Shown: positions 1 through 8,118, counted from the stretch's first letter. The stretch: DNA of 37,517 nucleotides from JAIRTY01 sp050257395 (GCA_050257395.1 JBLMWU010000348.1:1-37517), one strand, 5' to 3'. Notes: generated by a model from the sequence alone, not told the origin. Program-made: numbers and translations.

Positions 1-226
1 GGATCCGCGGATCCAGGCTGGCCAGCACCAGTTCCGGGGTGCGCAAGCCCAGACGCCGGGCGAGCTCACCGCAGATGATCTCGGCAGCCAGGGCGAGGCT
101 CCCCTGCCCGGCTCCCCGGAACTTGAGGACGTAGGTGCCGAGGTTGTCCGCCTCTACGACGGCCGGCAGCGAGCCGCCCTCGCGGAGCGGGGTGACGTAC
201 CTGGTCACCGCTACCTGTTCCAGCAC
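1..226 (-). CDS. HipA-like kinase family protein, N-terminal fragment
   Basis: Reverse-strand reading from a GTG at 226 gives about 75 residues before the window ends. They include VTRYVTPLREGGSLP, a YVLKFRGAGQG stretch and AAEIICGELARRLGL, which I recognise as the N-terminal lobe of the stand-alone HipA-like kinase family of actinomycetes (related to the HipA toxin kinase fold but usually without a HipB partner). The lysine in VLKF would be the ATP-contacting residue by analogy. The gene is cut by the window edge, so kinase motifs cannot be checked. It diverges from the amidohydrolase with only about 65 bases between the starts, so the two probably share a promoter region. Substrate unknown. 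Confidence 0.7.
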   Translation of the reverse strand, partial: MLEQVAVTRYVTPLREGGSLPAVVEADNLGTYVLKFRGAGQGSLALAAEIICGELARRLGLRTPELVLASLDPRI

Positions 227-291
227 GCGCGTCAGGCTATCGCCCCGGGAACGGGCCCGCCTGCCAGCCAGCCCGCGGTTACGATGAGCCC

Positions 292-1134
292 GTGCCCCGA
301 GCCATCGACTTCCACGTGCACCTCCCGACGCCGGACTGGCTGGATCACAGCATGGCCGGGTATGTCGAGGCGGCAGAGGCCTACTTCCGGTCACCGGTGC
401 AGCGGGCGTCGCTGGCGGAGCTGGCGGACCGGTACCGCCGCCTGGACACCATGGCGGTGCTGCTGGCCTGGGACGCGGAAACGGCGACCGGCCGGCCGCG
501 GGTCCCCAACGAGACGGTGGCCGCCGCCTGCCGCGAGTACCCGGATGTGTTCACCGGTCTGGGCAGCGTGGACCCGCACAAGGGCGAGGCGGCTGTCGCC
601 GAGGTGGCCAACATCGCGGCACTGGGGCTGCGCGGGGTCAAGTTCCACCCGTCGCTGCAGGCGTTCGCGCCGGACGACCCCTCGTTCGACCCGGTCTTCG
701 CGGCCTGCGAAGAGCATGGCCTGCTCGCGCTGTTCCACACCGGCACCAGCGGGATCGGCGCCCGCCAGCCCGGCGGCCAGGGCATCCGGCTGGACTACGC
801 CCGGCCGATCCGCCTGGACGCGGTGGCGGCCGCCCACCCGGGCCTGACCGTGGTGGCCGCGCACTTCGGCTACCCGTGGCACGTGGAGCTGGCCGCGATC
901 GCGCTGCACAAGACGAACGTGTACATCGACCTGTCCGGCTGGTCGCCCAGGCGGATCCCACCCGAGGTCATCGCCGACCTGCGCCGGATGCCCGGGCAGT
1001 ACCTGTGGGGCAGCGACTTCCCGTTCATCAACCCGGAGCGCTGCCTGACCGAGTTCAATGCTCTCGGCCTGCCGGAGGACACCGCGACCGCGGTCCTGGC
1101 CGGCAACGCCACCCGCATCCTCGGCCTGGCCTGA
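292..1134 (+). CDS. Amidohydrolase-2 family metal-dependent hydrolase/decarboxylase
   Basis: 280 residues, a complete TIM-barrel amidohydrolase of the ACMSD/amidohydrolase-2 type. Visible metal and catalytic positions are H8 and H10 (DFHVH), the KFHP motif near 117-120, H149 (FHTG), H191 (AAHFG) and D242 (GSDFPF). Members hydrolyse or non-oxidatively decarboxylate small aromatic or cyclic acids with one Zn. Which substrate cannot be read from sequence. The GTG at 292 is chosen because the family begins a few residues before the DxHxH motif; there is no strong ribosome-binding site, so translation may be near-leaderless. The neighbouring ring-cleaving-type crotonase (convergent, 90 bases away) suggests catabolism of a small ring compound, which is inference. 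Confidence 0.85.
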   Translation: MPRAIDFHVHLPTPDWLDHSMAGYVEAAEAYFRSPVQRASLAELADRYRRLDTMAVLLAWDAETATGRPRVPNETVAAACREYPDVFTGLGSVDPHKGEAAVAEVANIAALGLRGVKFHPSLQAFAPDDPSFDPVFAACEEHGLLALFHTGTSGIGARQPGGQGIRLDYARPIRLDAVAAAHPGLTVVAAHFGYPWHVELAAIALHKTNVYIDLSGWSPRRIPPEVIADLRRMPGQYLWGSDFPFINPERCLTEFNALGLPEDTATAVLAGNATRILGLA

Positions 1135-1224
1135 CCGGGCCGGGAGTCAGCTGCCGGGCGATGCGGCGAACGGATCACCGCGCCCGCACCCCGGCCGCAG
1201 ACCCGGGTGACCTGGCCAGAGGCG

Positions 1225-2085
1225 TCAGTCGAAGGCGTTGGGGCGGCCCTGGCGCACGTAGTCCGTGGTGGATCCGATGTGGTCGCGGCTGTGGATCGCC
1301 GTGCCCTTGGCCAGGTGGCCGAACATCTGGATGCCGAACCCGCCGTCGAGGTCGTCGACGATCCGCCGCTTCCAGGGACGGCGGATGATCTGGGTGGTCA
1401 GCCGGCGCACGGTGCGGGGCTGGCTCATGATGTGGTCCGCGATCGCGTAGGCGCGCGGGATCAGCTCATCCCGCGGCAGCACCTCGTTCACGAGGCCGTA
1501 CTCCAGCGCCGTCCGCGCGTCGATGGCCTGCCCGGTCAGCAGCGCGTAGGCGGCCCGCTTGACGCCCAGCAGCTCCTGGAAGCAGCTGTGGATGCCGTCG
1601 GCCGGCACCGAGCTGATGGCGTAGTGCACGTCGAAGATCCGCGCGTCCTCGGCGCACAGGGTCAGGTCGCACATCAGCAGGATCTCGGGATGGAAGCCTG
1701 ACCCGTTGAACAGGCCGATGGTCGGGATCTCCAGGTCGTTCACGAGCGAGCTGACGTTGATCCGGCCGTCCTTGTAGGCGTACTCGTAGGCCCAGTGCTC
1801 CAGCTGCTGTTCCTCCAGCTCGAAGCCGCGCGGGTCGGAGTCCATCATGAACTCCTCCCCCGAGCCGGTCAGGATCAGCAGCTCGTTCTCCGGGTCCGCC
1901 CCGGCCGTCCGGAGGAACTGGCCCAGCGCGCGGTGGTTCTGCACGCTCAGCTGGATGGGACCGCCCTGCGTGTGGGCCCGGGCCAGCAGCACGCCGTCAG
2001 CGCGGCGCTCGAGTGCGAAGAACTCCGCGAAGGTCTCCCGGTACTCCTCGAACCGTGGCGTGGGCACGAACTCCTGCAGCGACAT
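1225..2085 (-). CDS. Crotonase-family hydrolase resembling 6-oxocamphor hydrolase
   Basis: 286 residues of the enoyl-CoA hydratase/isomerase (crotonase) fold. It resembles 6-oxocamphor hydrolase, a CoA-independent crotonase that cleaves a C-C bond in cyclic beta-diketones by a retro-Claisen reaction. Shared features are HT near 38-39, FHPEI (H132), VHY (H154), VPADG (D163), and LTGQ..DARTALEYGLVNEVL (184-203). H132, H154 and D163 sit about ten residues later than the OCH histidines 122 and 145 and aspartate 154, with nearly the same spacing. The usual crotonase CoA/oxyanion region is not obviously standard. It diverges from the transketolase pair across a 91-base gap holding a clear inverted repeat. 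An ordinary acyl-CoA hydratase remains possible. Confidence 0.8.
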   Translation of the reverse strand: MSLQEFVPTPRFEEYRETFAEFFALERRADGVLLARAHTQGGPIQLSVQNHRALGQFLRTAGADPENELLILTGSGEEFMMDSDPRGFELEEQQLEHWAYEYAYKDGRINVSSLVNDLEIPTIGLFNGSGFHPEILLMCDLTLCAEDARIFDVHYAISSVPADGIHSCFQELLGVKRAAYALLTGQAIDARTALEYGLVNEVLPRDELIPRAYAIADHIMSQPRTVRRLTTQIIRRPWKRRIVDDLDGGFGIQMFGHLAKGTAIHSRDHIGSTTDYVRQGRPNAFD

Positions 2086-2137
2086 CGGGCGTCCTCCTGT
2101 TCGGGCGGTCTTCCCAGCGCGGCGATGCTAACGCTAG

Positions 2138-2160
2138 ATTGGCAAAGTGGCATAGCCAAT
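2138..2160. promoter_or_regulatory. Inverted repeat in divergent crotonase/transketolase promoter
   Basis: ATTGGC and GCCAAT form perfect 6-base arms around an 11-base centre in the 91-base divergent gap, just before the GGGGAGG ribosome-binding site of the transketolase gene. It is also unusually AT-rich for the neighbourhood. It contains TGGCAAAGTGGC (2140-2151), nearly identical to a 12-mer in front of the XRE-cupin regulator (12345-12356). An operator is likely; the cognate regulator is not proven. Confidence 0.5.
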
Positions 2161-2176
2161 TCAGGGGAGGGCCCGG

Positions 2177-3013
2177 GTGAGTGCTGCTTCGCCGGCGCGG
2201 GCGGCCGGGCCGGACGCGCGGGAGCTGCACCGGCTGGCCACCGCGATCCGGCTGCGGGCGGTGCGGATGGTGGCGCCGCAGGGGTTGGGCTACCTGGGCC
2301 AGGCGCTGTCCGCGGCCGAGCAGTACGCCGCGGTCTACGGCGCGGCGCTGCGGCCCGGCACCGACCGGGTGGTCTGCTCCCCCGCGCACTACGTGGTCGC
2401 CGCCTACGCGGCGGCCGCGGAGACCGGGCTGCTCGACGAGGCGCTGCTGGCCGGCTACGGGCAGAACGGCTCGGCGCTGGAGGCCATCGGCACCGAGCGC
2501 AGCCCGGTCCCCGACTACACCTGCGGGTCGCTGGGCCAGGGGCTGTCCGCGGCCGCCGGGTTCGCGCTGGCCGACCGGCTGCTGCGCCGCCCCGGGGTCC
2601 GCACCTTCGCCTTCCTCAGCGACGGCGAGCTGCAGGAGGGCCAGGTGTGGGAGGCCGCCATGTTCGCCGGCCACCACCGGCTCGCCCGGCTGACCGTGCT
2701 GCTGGACGCCAACAACTCCCAGGTGGACGGGCCGGTGGACACCATCACCACGATCGAGCCGGTCGCCGCCAAGTGGCGGGCGTTCGGCTGGGACGCGACC
2801 GACCTGGACGGCCACGACGCGGCGGCCGTGGCCGCGGCGCTGGCGGCCGGGGCGGAGGCCAGCCGGCCGCAGGTGATCATCTGCCGCACCTCCACCCGGC
2901 ACGGGCTGGCCTGCCTGCCACCCGACGCCGACGGCCACTTCATCAAGCTGCCCCCCGAGCTCGCCGGCGCGGCCGCCGCCGAGCTCAGCGCCGAGCTGGA
3001 CCGTTCATCATGA
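2177..3013 (+). CDS. Transketolase, N-terminal (thiamine diphosphate-binding) subunit
   Basis: 278 residues. The half-size transketolase A subunit binds the diphosphate end of thiamine diphosphate and Mg: GSLGQGLS (117-124) and the SDGELQEGQVWEAA to ANNSQVDG block (148-185), whose GDG-type Asp is D149, are clear. GTG at 2177 follows AGGGGAGG. The stop overlaps the next start (ATGA at 3010), so both subunits are made in a coupled 1:1 manner. Split transketolases act in pentose phosphate metabolism or in dedicated sugar pathways such as apulose-4-phosphate use; nothing here fixes the substrate. The inverted repeat upstream suggests regulated expression. Residues missing from this half are supplied by the following gene. 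Confidence 0.9.
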   Translation: MSAASPARAAGPDARELHRLATAIRLRAVRMVAPQGLGYLGQALSAAEQYAAVYGAALRPGTDRVVCSPAHYVVAAYAAAAETGLLDEALLAGYGQNGSALEAIGTERSPVPDYTCGSLGQGLSAAAGFALADRLLRRPGVRTFAFLSDGELQEGQVWEAAMFAGHHRLARLTVLLDANNSQVDGPVDTITTIEPVAAKWRAFGWDATDLDGHDAAAVAAALAAGAEASRPQVIICRTSTRHGLACLPPDADGHFIKLPPELAGAAAAELSAELDRSS

Positions 3014-4074
3014 CGAACTTCCCCGCCGACAGCGGGCAGCGGCCGGTGCTGCCCGCGCCCTACCGGACCGTGCTCAAGCCCTACGGCCGCGCCCTGGCGG
3101 ACCTGGCCCGCCAGCGGCCGGAGATCGTCTGCCTGACCGGTGACCTCACCCGCCAGTGCGAGATCGACCTGTTCCAGGAAGAGTTCCCGGACCGGTTCAT
3201 CCACGCGGGCATGGCCGAGGCCAACATGATCGGGGTGGCCGGCGCGCTGGCCCGCAGCGGGCTGATCCCGTTCGTGCACACCTTCGGGGTGTTCGCCACC
3301 CGGCGGCCGCTCGACCAGATCGTCAACGCGGTCGCCTACCCGCGGCTGCCGGTCCGCATCGTCGGGTTCATGCCGGGCATCTCGAGCCCGGGCGGGCCCA
3401 GCCACCAGGCGATCGAGGACGTCGCGCTGATGCGTGCGCTGCCCGGCATGACGGTGGTGGACGTGGCCGACGCCACCGAGACCGGCCAGGCGGTCGCCGC
3501 CATCGCGGACCTGCCCGGCCCGGTGTACCTGCGGCTCAAGCGGGGCGAGATCCCGGTGATCTTCCCGCCTGGGTACGGGTTCTCGCTCGGCCGGGCGCAG
3601 GTGCTCGCCGGGGAGGGCGACGGGGAGGCGGGCAGCGGTACCGACGTGGCGCTGGTGGCCAGCGGGATGATGGTGGCGCCGGCGCTGGCAGCCGCCAGCC
3701 TGCTGCGCGGCAGCGGGCTCCGGGTGAGGGTGCTGAACGTGCCGGTGATCAAGCCGCTGGACACCGCCACCGTGCTGGCGGCCGCCGCGGCCGCGCAGGT
3801 CGTCCTCACCGCCGAGAACCACACCGTGATCGGCGGGCTCGGCTCCGCGGTGGCCGAGGCCATGGCCGAGGCCGGCCTCGGCCGCCCGCTGCGGCGGATC
3901 GGCCTGGCCGACACGTTCGCCGAGGGCGCGCTCACCGCGCCCTACCTGTTCGCCAGGTACGGGCTGACCACCCAGCACCTGGCGGACGCCGCCTGGGCCG
4001 CGCTCGGCCAGCCGGGCGAGGCGCCGCGCGCCCCCGCCCCGGCCGCCCAGGAAGGCGAGTACTCCCCGGTCTGA
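3010..4074 (+). CDS. Transketolase, C-terminal (pyrimidine-binding) subunit
   Basis: 354 residues, the pyrimidine-binding plus C-terminal domain half of a two-component transketolase. It shows TGDLTRQ (near 40), the catalytic-Glu motif GMAEANMIGVAGALA (Glu activates the thiamine ring), GPSHQAIEDVALMRALP, and a transketolase C-terminal domain with ALVASGMMV and AENHTVIGGLG. A much longer open frame extends upstream to 1795, but the ATG at 3010 in the ATGA overlap is the natural start because homology begins there and the upstream extension lies inside the other subunit in another frame. Ends about 260 bases before the ABC transporter, with a GC-rich hairpin just after the stop. Confidence 0.9.
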   Translation: MTNFPADSGQRPVLPAPYRTVLKPYGRALADLARQRPEIVCLTGDLTRQCEIDLFQEEFPDRFIHAGMAEANMIGVAGALARSGLIPFVHTFGVFATRRPLDQIVNAVAYPRLPVRIVGFMPGISSPGGPSHQAIEDVALMRALPGMTVVDVADATETGQAVAAIADLPGPVYLRLKRGEIPVIFPPGYGFSLGRAQVLAGEGDGEAGSGTDVALVASGMMVAPALAAASLLRGSGLRVRVLNVPVIKPLDTATVLAAAAAAQVVLTAENHTVIGGLGSAVAEAMAEAGLGRPLRRIGLADTFAEGALTAPYLFARYGLTTQHLADAAWAALGQPGEAPRAPAPAAQEGEYSPV

Positions 4075-4081
4075 GGCGGAC

Positions 4082-4113
4082 GGCTGCCGCCGCGCCCGCC
4101 ACGGCGGGCAGCC
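4082..4113 (+). terminator. GC-rich hairpin after transketolase operon
   Basis: GGCTGCC (4082-4088) pairs with GGCAGCC (4107-4113), and a nested alternative pairs GCCCGC (4094-4099) with GCGGGC (4104-4109). No U-tract follows, as usual for high-GC actinomycetes. Position 8 bases after the stop supports a terminator. The rest of the gap to 4334 carries only a small inverted repeat, GTTCG-N5-CGAAC, at 4177-4191, possibly part of the exporter promoter. Confidence 0.5.
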
Positions 4114-4334
4114 CCTGCCACCCTGTCCCCGCGCCTGGCTCTACGCCCAGGGAAAACCTCGCGACAGCGCCGATGAGTTCGGGGTACGAACCGGGTCATA
4201 CAACCGCTGGCGTCCTGCGGGGGCGCGAGCCAGCGGAATCACCTGCGCCCGGCCCGAGCGGGATTTATTGGCTGGCCAGATCCGTTCCGCTGTGGGTACG
4301 TTCGTCGCGCTGATCTGAACGGAGGGGTGGGGTC

Positions 4335-5360
4335 TTGTCGCAGACCAGTACGGGGCCGGCGATCGCCGCTGAGGGCCTGGCCAAATCATTCGGGGAGGTG
4401 CACGCGCTCCGCGGGGTCGACCTGTCGGTGCCGCGGGGCACCGTGCTCGGCCTCCTCGGCCCGAACGGCGCGGGCAAGACCACGGCCGTCCGGATCCTCA
4501 CCACGCTGCTGCAGCCCTCGGGCGGGCGGGCCTGGGTGGAAGGCCACGACGTGGTCCGGCGGGCGGGCGCGGTGCGCCGCTCGATCGGCCTGGCCGGGCA
4601 GTCCGCGGCCATCCAGGAGGAGCTGACCGGCCGGGAGAACCTGGAGATCATCGGGCGGCTCTACCACCTGAGCCGGCGGGAGTCCCGCGCCCGCGCCACC
4701 GAACTGCTGGAGCAGTTCGACCTGACCGACGCGGCCGACCGGGCGGCCAAGAACTTCTCCGGCGGCATGCAGCGCCGCCTGGACCTGGCCGCCAGCCTGG
4801 TCGGCAGGCCGCGGGTGCTGTTCCTGGACGAGCCGACCACCGGCCTGGACCCGCGATCCCGGCTGGCCATGTGGGACACCATCCGCAAGCTCGTCGCCGG
4901 CGGCACCACGCTGCTGCTGACCACGCAGTACCTGGACGAGGCCGACGAGCTGGCGGACCAGATCGTGGTCATCGACCGCGGGCTGGTCATCGCCGCTGGC
5001 ACGGCCGAGGAGCTCAAGGGGCGGATCGGCGGGGACGTGCTGGAGTTCACCGTGCCCGACCGGTCCCGGCTCAGTGACGCCGCGTCGGCCGTGCACAAGA
5101 TCGGTGAAGGCGAGCCGCACATCGACGAGGACAGCGCCCTGGTCCGGATCGGCGCTGGCAGCCGCGGCTCGGAAGCGCTGATCGAGGCGGTCCGGGCGCT
5201 GGACGGCGCCGCCATCGAAACCCACGGGCTGGCGCTGCGCCGGCCGTCGCTGGACGACGTGTTCCTGGCGCTGACCGGGCACGCGGCCGAGGAAGGCCAG
5301 TCCGGCAGGCGCCGCGGCCGCCGTAAGCCGAAGAAGGAAGCCGAGGGGGCATCGTCATGA
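4335..5360 (+). CDS. DrrA-type ABC transporter ATP-binding protein
   Basis: 341 residues. Nucleotide-binding domain with Walker A GPNGAGKTT (K48), Q-loop Q89, signature FSGGMQRR (141-148), Walker B VLFLDEP (D165/E166), and TTQYLDEAD where DrrA-type ATPases carry Gln instead of the H-loop His. The C-terminal LRRPSLDDVFLALTGH is the DrrA/DUF4162 tail. It powers export by the membrane protein encoded next (ATGA overlap at 5357). TTG at 4335 is chosen because GGAGGGG sits 8 bases before it and the family begins there. Daunorubicin-resistance-like exporters move drugs or lipids; the substrate here is unknown, and no biosynthetic cluster is adjacent, so self-resistance is unlikely. Confidence 0.92.
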   Translation: MSQTSTGPAIAAEGLAKSFGEVHALRGVDLSVPRGTVLGLLGPNGAGKTTAVRILTTLLQPSGGRAWVEGHDVVRRAGAVRRSIGLAGQSAAIQEELTGRENLEIIGRLYHLSRRESRARATELLEQFDLTDAADRAAKNFSGGMQRRLDLAASLVGRPRVLFLDEPTTGLDPRSRLAMWDTIRKLVAGGTTLLLTTQYLDEADELADQIVVIDRGLVIAAGTAEELKGRIGGDVLEFTVPDRSRLSDAASAVHKIGEGEPHIDEDSALVRIGAGSRGSEALIEAVRALDGAAIETHGLALRRPSLDDVFLALTGHAAEEGQSGRRRGRRKPKKEAEGASS

Positions 5361-6175
5361 CCGCCATCGCAGTGCCGCAGGCCGAGCCCAACCTGCTCTA
5401 CCGGGCCCGCTGGGCGGTGAACGACACCCTCACCATCACCAGGCGCGGCCTGCTGGTCTGGATGCGGGTGCCGACCTACATCGTGTTCACCGTCATCCAG
5501 CCGGTGATGTTCGTGCTGATGTTCCGCTACGTGTTCGGCGGCGCCATCCACCCGCCCGGCGTCGACTACGTCAGCTACCTGATGCCGGGCATCATCGGCC
5601 AGACCGCGGCGTTCGCCACCTTCGGCACCGCCATCGCGCTGGCGCAGGAGCTGCAGAAGGGCGTCATCGACCGGCTGCGCTCGATGCCGATGACCCGCTC
5701 GGCGGTGCTGTCAGGCCGGCTCGTCGCCGACACCATCCGGATGCTGATCACGATCCTGATCATCGTCGGGGTCGGCTACGCGGTCGGCTTCCGGTTCCTG
5801 AACGGGTTCGGCCCGGCCGTCGCCATGGTGGCGCTGGCCACCGTGTTCGGGATCGCGTTCGCCTGCATCGCGGCCTTCACCGGGCTGGCCATCGGCGACG
5901 AGGAGTCGGTGCAGGCGTTCGGGATGATCTGGCTGTTCCCGCTCACGTTCGTCAGCTCGGCGTTCGTGCCGATCGAGACGATGCCGGGCTGGCTGCAGGC
6001 CTTCGCCAACAACCAGCCGGTCACCTACACGATCAACGCCATGCGCGGGCTGGCGCTGGGCGGCCAGTACGCCACGCACCTCTCGGCGGACCTGTGGAAG
6101 AGCGCTGCCTGGATCGTGGGCATCTTCCTGGTGTTCGGCCCACTCGCGGTGCGCGCCTACAAGCGGGCCAGCTGA
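5357..6175 (+). CDS. DrrB-type ABC-2 transporter permease
   Basis: 272 residues, six predicted membrane helices of the ABC-2 family (roughly 37-57, 72-97, 126-150, 155-180, 188-206, 246-266). The EEL-type cytoplasmic loop appears as AQELQKGVIDRLRSMPMTRSAVLSGR (about 95-120), typical of DrrB proteins. It forms the export channel driven by the ATPase encoded immediately upstream and is translationally coupled to it by ATGA. The two genes form a closed operon: the very strong hairpin at 6189-6230 follows only 13 bases after the stop. The substrate is not predictable from sequence. Confidence 0.9.
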   Translation: MTAIAVPQAEPNLLYRARWAVNDTLTITRRGLLVWMRVPTYIVFTVIQPVMFVLMFRYVFGGAIHPPGVDYVSYLMPGIIGQTAAFATFGTAIALAQELQKGVIDRLRSMPMTRSAVLSGRLVADTIRMLITILIIVGVGYAVGFRFLNGFGPAVAMVALATVFGIAFACIAAFTGLAIGDEESVQAFGMIWLFPLTFVSSAFVPIETMPGWLQAFANNQPVTYTINAMRGLALGGQYATHLSADLWKSAAWIVGIFLVFGPLAVRAYKRAS

Positions 6176-6188
6176 CCTGACCTGGTCA

Positions 6189-6230
6189 GCAGCGGCCGGT
6201 CAGCCGGAAATCCGGTTGACCGGCCGCTGC
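6189..6230 (+). terminator. Strong hairpin terminating the ABC exporter operon
   Basis: GCAGCGGCCGGTCA (6189-6202) and TGACCGGCCGCTGC (6217-6230) are perfect 14-base arms. Inside them one G-T pair and CCGG/CCGG continue the stem to an AAAT loop (6208-6211), giving about 19 pairs. It lies between the permease stop and the Rid-family start at 6252. No U-tract, as common in actinomycetes. Confidence 0.8.
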
Positions 6231-6251
6231 GCGCGCGGCCATCCTGCCCGC

Positions 6252-6647
6252 ATGCCTGCTCAGCTCATCCGGTCCGGCCGGCTGTACTCCGGCGTCGCCT
6301 ACGCCTACGCCGCGGCCGCGCCATCGGGCACCCTGGTGTTCACGGCGGGCGCGTGCCCGCTGGACGAGGACGGCACCGTGGTCGGGCCCGGTGACGTCCG
6401 CCGCCAGGCCGGGCAGGCCGCCGCGAACCTGGCCGAGGCGCTCGCCGCGGCGGGCGCCCAGCTCAGCGACGTGCTCAAGACCACCATCTACGTGGCCTCC
6501 GGCGACCGCGCCGACCTGGTGGCCGCCTGGGACGTGATCCGGGCGGCCTTCGGCGACCACGACGCGCCCAGCACCCTGCTCGGCGTGGCCACTCTCGGCT
6601 ACCCGGGCCAGCTGGTGGAGGTGGAGGCCGTAGCGCTCAGGGCGTGA
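6252..6647 (+). CDS. RidA/YjgF family protein without the deaminase arginine
   Basis: 131 residues covering a whole Rid fold (chorismate-mutase-like trimer). RidA deaminates reactive enamine/imine intermediates from PLP enzymes, relying on a conserved Arg in a PxRxxV stretch. Here that stretch reads PSTLLGVATL (near 106-115), so the arginine is absent, while VEVEAVA is present. It is therefore more likely one of the Rid subgroups without imine deaminase activity. The ATG at 6252 is chosen because an earlier in-frame start at 6216 lies inside the terminator stem. The 3' end overlaps the convergent ankyrin gene by 11 bases. Confidence 0.85.
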   Translation: MPAQLIRSGRLYSGVAYAYAAAAPSGTLVFTAGACPLDEDGTVVGPGDVRRQAGQAAANLAEALAAAGAQLSDVLKTTIYVASGDRADLVAAWDVIRAAFGDHDAPSTLLGVATLGYPGQLVEVEAVALRA

Positions 6648-8118
6648 GCGGTGTTAGCAGGGTGATCGTGTCCTGCTGGCCGAAGTGACGGGCCCAGCCG
6701 AGCGGCGTGGAGTCGAAGCGCGCGTCGTGGATGGCCGGGTCGGCGCCCAGTGACAGCAGCAGGCTGGCGAGCGCGGTGTCACCCTCGCCAGCGGCGTAGT
6801 GCAGCGCGGTCTCCCACGGCTGCTCCGTCGGCCCGTCGGTGCGGCCCAGCGCGTTCACGTCCCAGCCGAGCCCGGCCAGCAGCGGGATGGCGGCGTGCTT
6901 GCCGCTCGCCGCCGCCCAGGCGATCAGCCCCGGCCGCCGGGCGCGCGCCTCCGCGAGGTGCCCGGACAGACGCTGCACCTCCGGCCGGTCGGCCCGCAGG
7001 CAGGCGGCCACCAGCGCGTCCGGGCCGGGCAGCTGCGGCGGCGCGGCCCCCTGGGCCAGCAGGTAGCGCAGCACGTCAGAGTGGCCGCACATGGCGGCGA
7101 CCTCCGCGGGTGTCCGGCCCGCGAACAGTCCTCTGCCGGCGTAGGGGCTGGTGAAGTCGGTCCCGTTCGCCACCAGCAGGCGGACCCGGGCACGCTGGTC
7201 GTGGACGATCGCCCACCACAGCAGCTGCCGGGTCATCTCCCCGGGGCTGTCCTGCGCCGAGCCGAGCCGGGCCCGCCACGGGCCGCCGTCGCCCCGGCCC
7301 AGTCCGTGCCGCAGCAGCAGCTCCAGATGGCGGTCGTCGTCGCCGAACTGGCGGTTGTACAGCGCCTGGCCGTCATTCGGGTCGGCGCCGCTGTCCAGCA
7401 GCAGCGACGCGAGCGCCATGGCGTGCGGGTGCTCCGGCTGGTTGAGGTCACCTCCCTCGCCGCTCCCGAGCACGCCGGTGAGCACCGTGAAGGGCGGCGG
7501 CATCCCGTGCCAGAGGTAGCCGGCGTCCGGGTCCGCCCCGTGACCGAGCAGCAGCCGTGCCGTGCCGAGGGCCGCATCCGCCGTGACCTCCGGGTCGTGG
7601 CGGGCATAGGCGAGGTACAGCAGCGGCTCCCACCGGTACGGGCCGCCCTGCCGGCTGGCCAGGCCCGGGTCGCGGCGCAGCAGGTCACCCGCTGCCTTCT
7701 GGTCACACGCCGCGGCAGCCACGTGGATGCTGGCCCGGGGCAGGCCGGGGTGCGCGGCGAGCAGGCGGCGGGCGTCGCGCCAGCGGTCCGGGCTGTCGTC
7801 ACCGCCGTAGCGCAGGCAGGCCAGCCGCAGGAACTCGCTGGCCGGGTCGGCAGTGGCGGTGACCTCGTCAGGCGACCGCCGGTACTCCGTGATGACCTCG
7901 ACGTGGTGCTTGAGCCGGGACCAGCTCGCGAACCCGTAGTGGCGGGCCACCACCAGCTGGGCTCCGGCCAGGGATACCGCGTGCTCGCCACGCGGGTGGT
8001 GCTCGGCGACCAGGGCGAGCGCGCCGGGGGCGCCGGCGCGTGCCAGGTCGCGCAGGTCCTTGGCCTGCTTGCGGAGCTGGCCGAGATCGGGGTCGTCGGG
8101 CAGGCGGGCAGCCGCCAT
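6637..8118 (-). CDS. Ankyrin-repeat protein
   Basis: 493 residues. The N-terminal segment (LGQLRKQAKDLRDLARAG, then SLAGAQLVVARHYGFASWSRLKHHV, up to about residue 73) is the standard leader of a class of cytoplasmic actinobacterial ankyrin proteins. At least five to six degenerate ankyrin repeats follow, for example LLLDSGADPNDG, LLRYLLAQGAAPP-like, ALHYAAGEGDTALASLLLSLGADP and GWARHFGQQDTITLL near the end. Ankyrin repeats bind proteins; no catalytic domain, signal peptide or membrane helix is visible. ATG at 8118 follows AAAGGAGG. The gene stands alone and converges with the Rid-family gene. Binding partner unknown. Confidence 0.85.
   Translation of the reverse strand: MAAARLPDDPDLGQLRKQAKDLRDLARAGAPGALALVAEHHPRGEHAVSLAGAQLVVARHYGFASWSRLKHHVEVITEYRRSPDEVTATADPASEFLRLACLRYGGDDSPDRWRDARRLLAAHPGLPRASIHVAAAACDQKAAGDLLRRDPGLASRQGGPYRWEPLLYLAYARHDPEVTADAALGTARLLLGHGADPDAGYLWHGMPPPFTVLTGVLGSGEGGDLNQPEHPHAMALASLLLDSGADPNDGQALYNRQFGDDDRHLELLLRHGLGRGDGGPWRARLGSAQDSPGEMTRQLLWWAIVHDQRARVRLLVANGTDFTSPYAGRGLFAGRTPAEVAAMCGHSDVLRYLLAQGAAPPQLPGPDALVAACLRADRPEVQRLSGHLAEARARRPGLIAWAAASGKHAAIPLLAGLGWDVNALGRTDGPTEQPWETALHYAAGEGDTALASLLLSLGADPAIHDARFDSTPLGWARHFGQQDTITLLTPLTP

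Noticed and set aside
1..14. GGATCCGCGGATCC palindrome at the window edge
   Set aside because: Lies inside the HipA-like coding sequence and is explained by codon usage and chance.
1795..4074. A 759-codon open frame running through both transketolase genes
   Set aside because: Only the part from 3010 has protein homology; upstream it is a frame shadow of the crotonase and the N-terminal transketolase subunit in GC-rich DNA.
4335..6175. DrrAB exporter as self-resistance of an antibiotic cluster
   Set aside because: No polyketide, peptide or glycosyl assembly genes lie in the window; housekeeping or general efflux is the safer reading.
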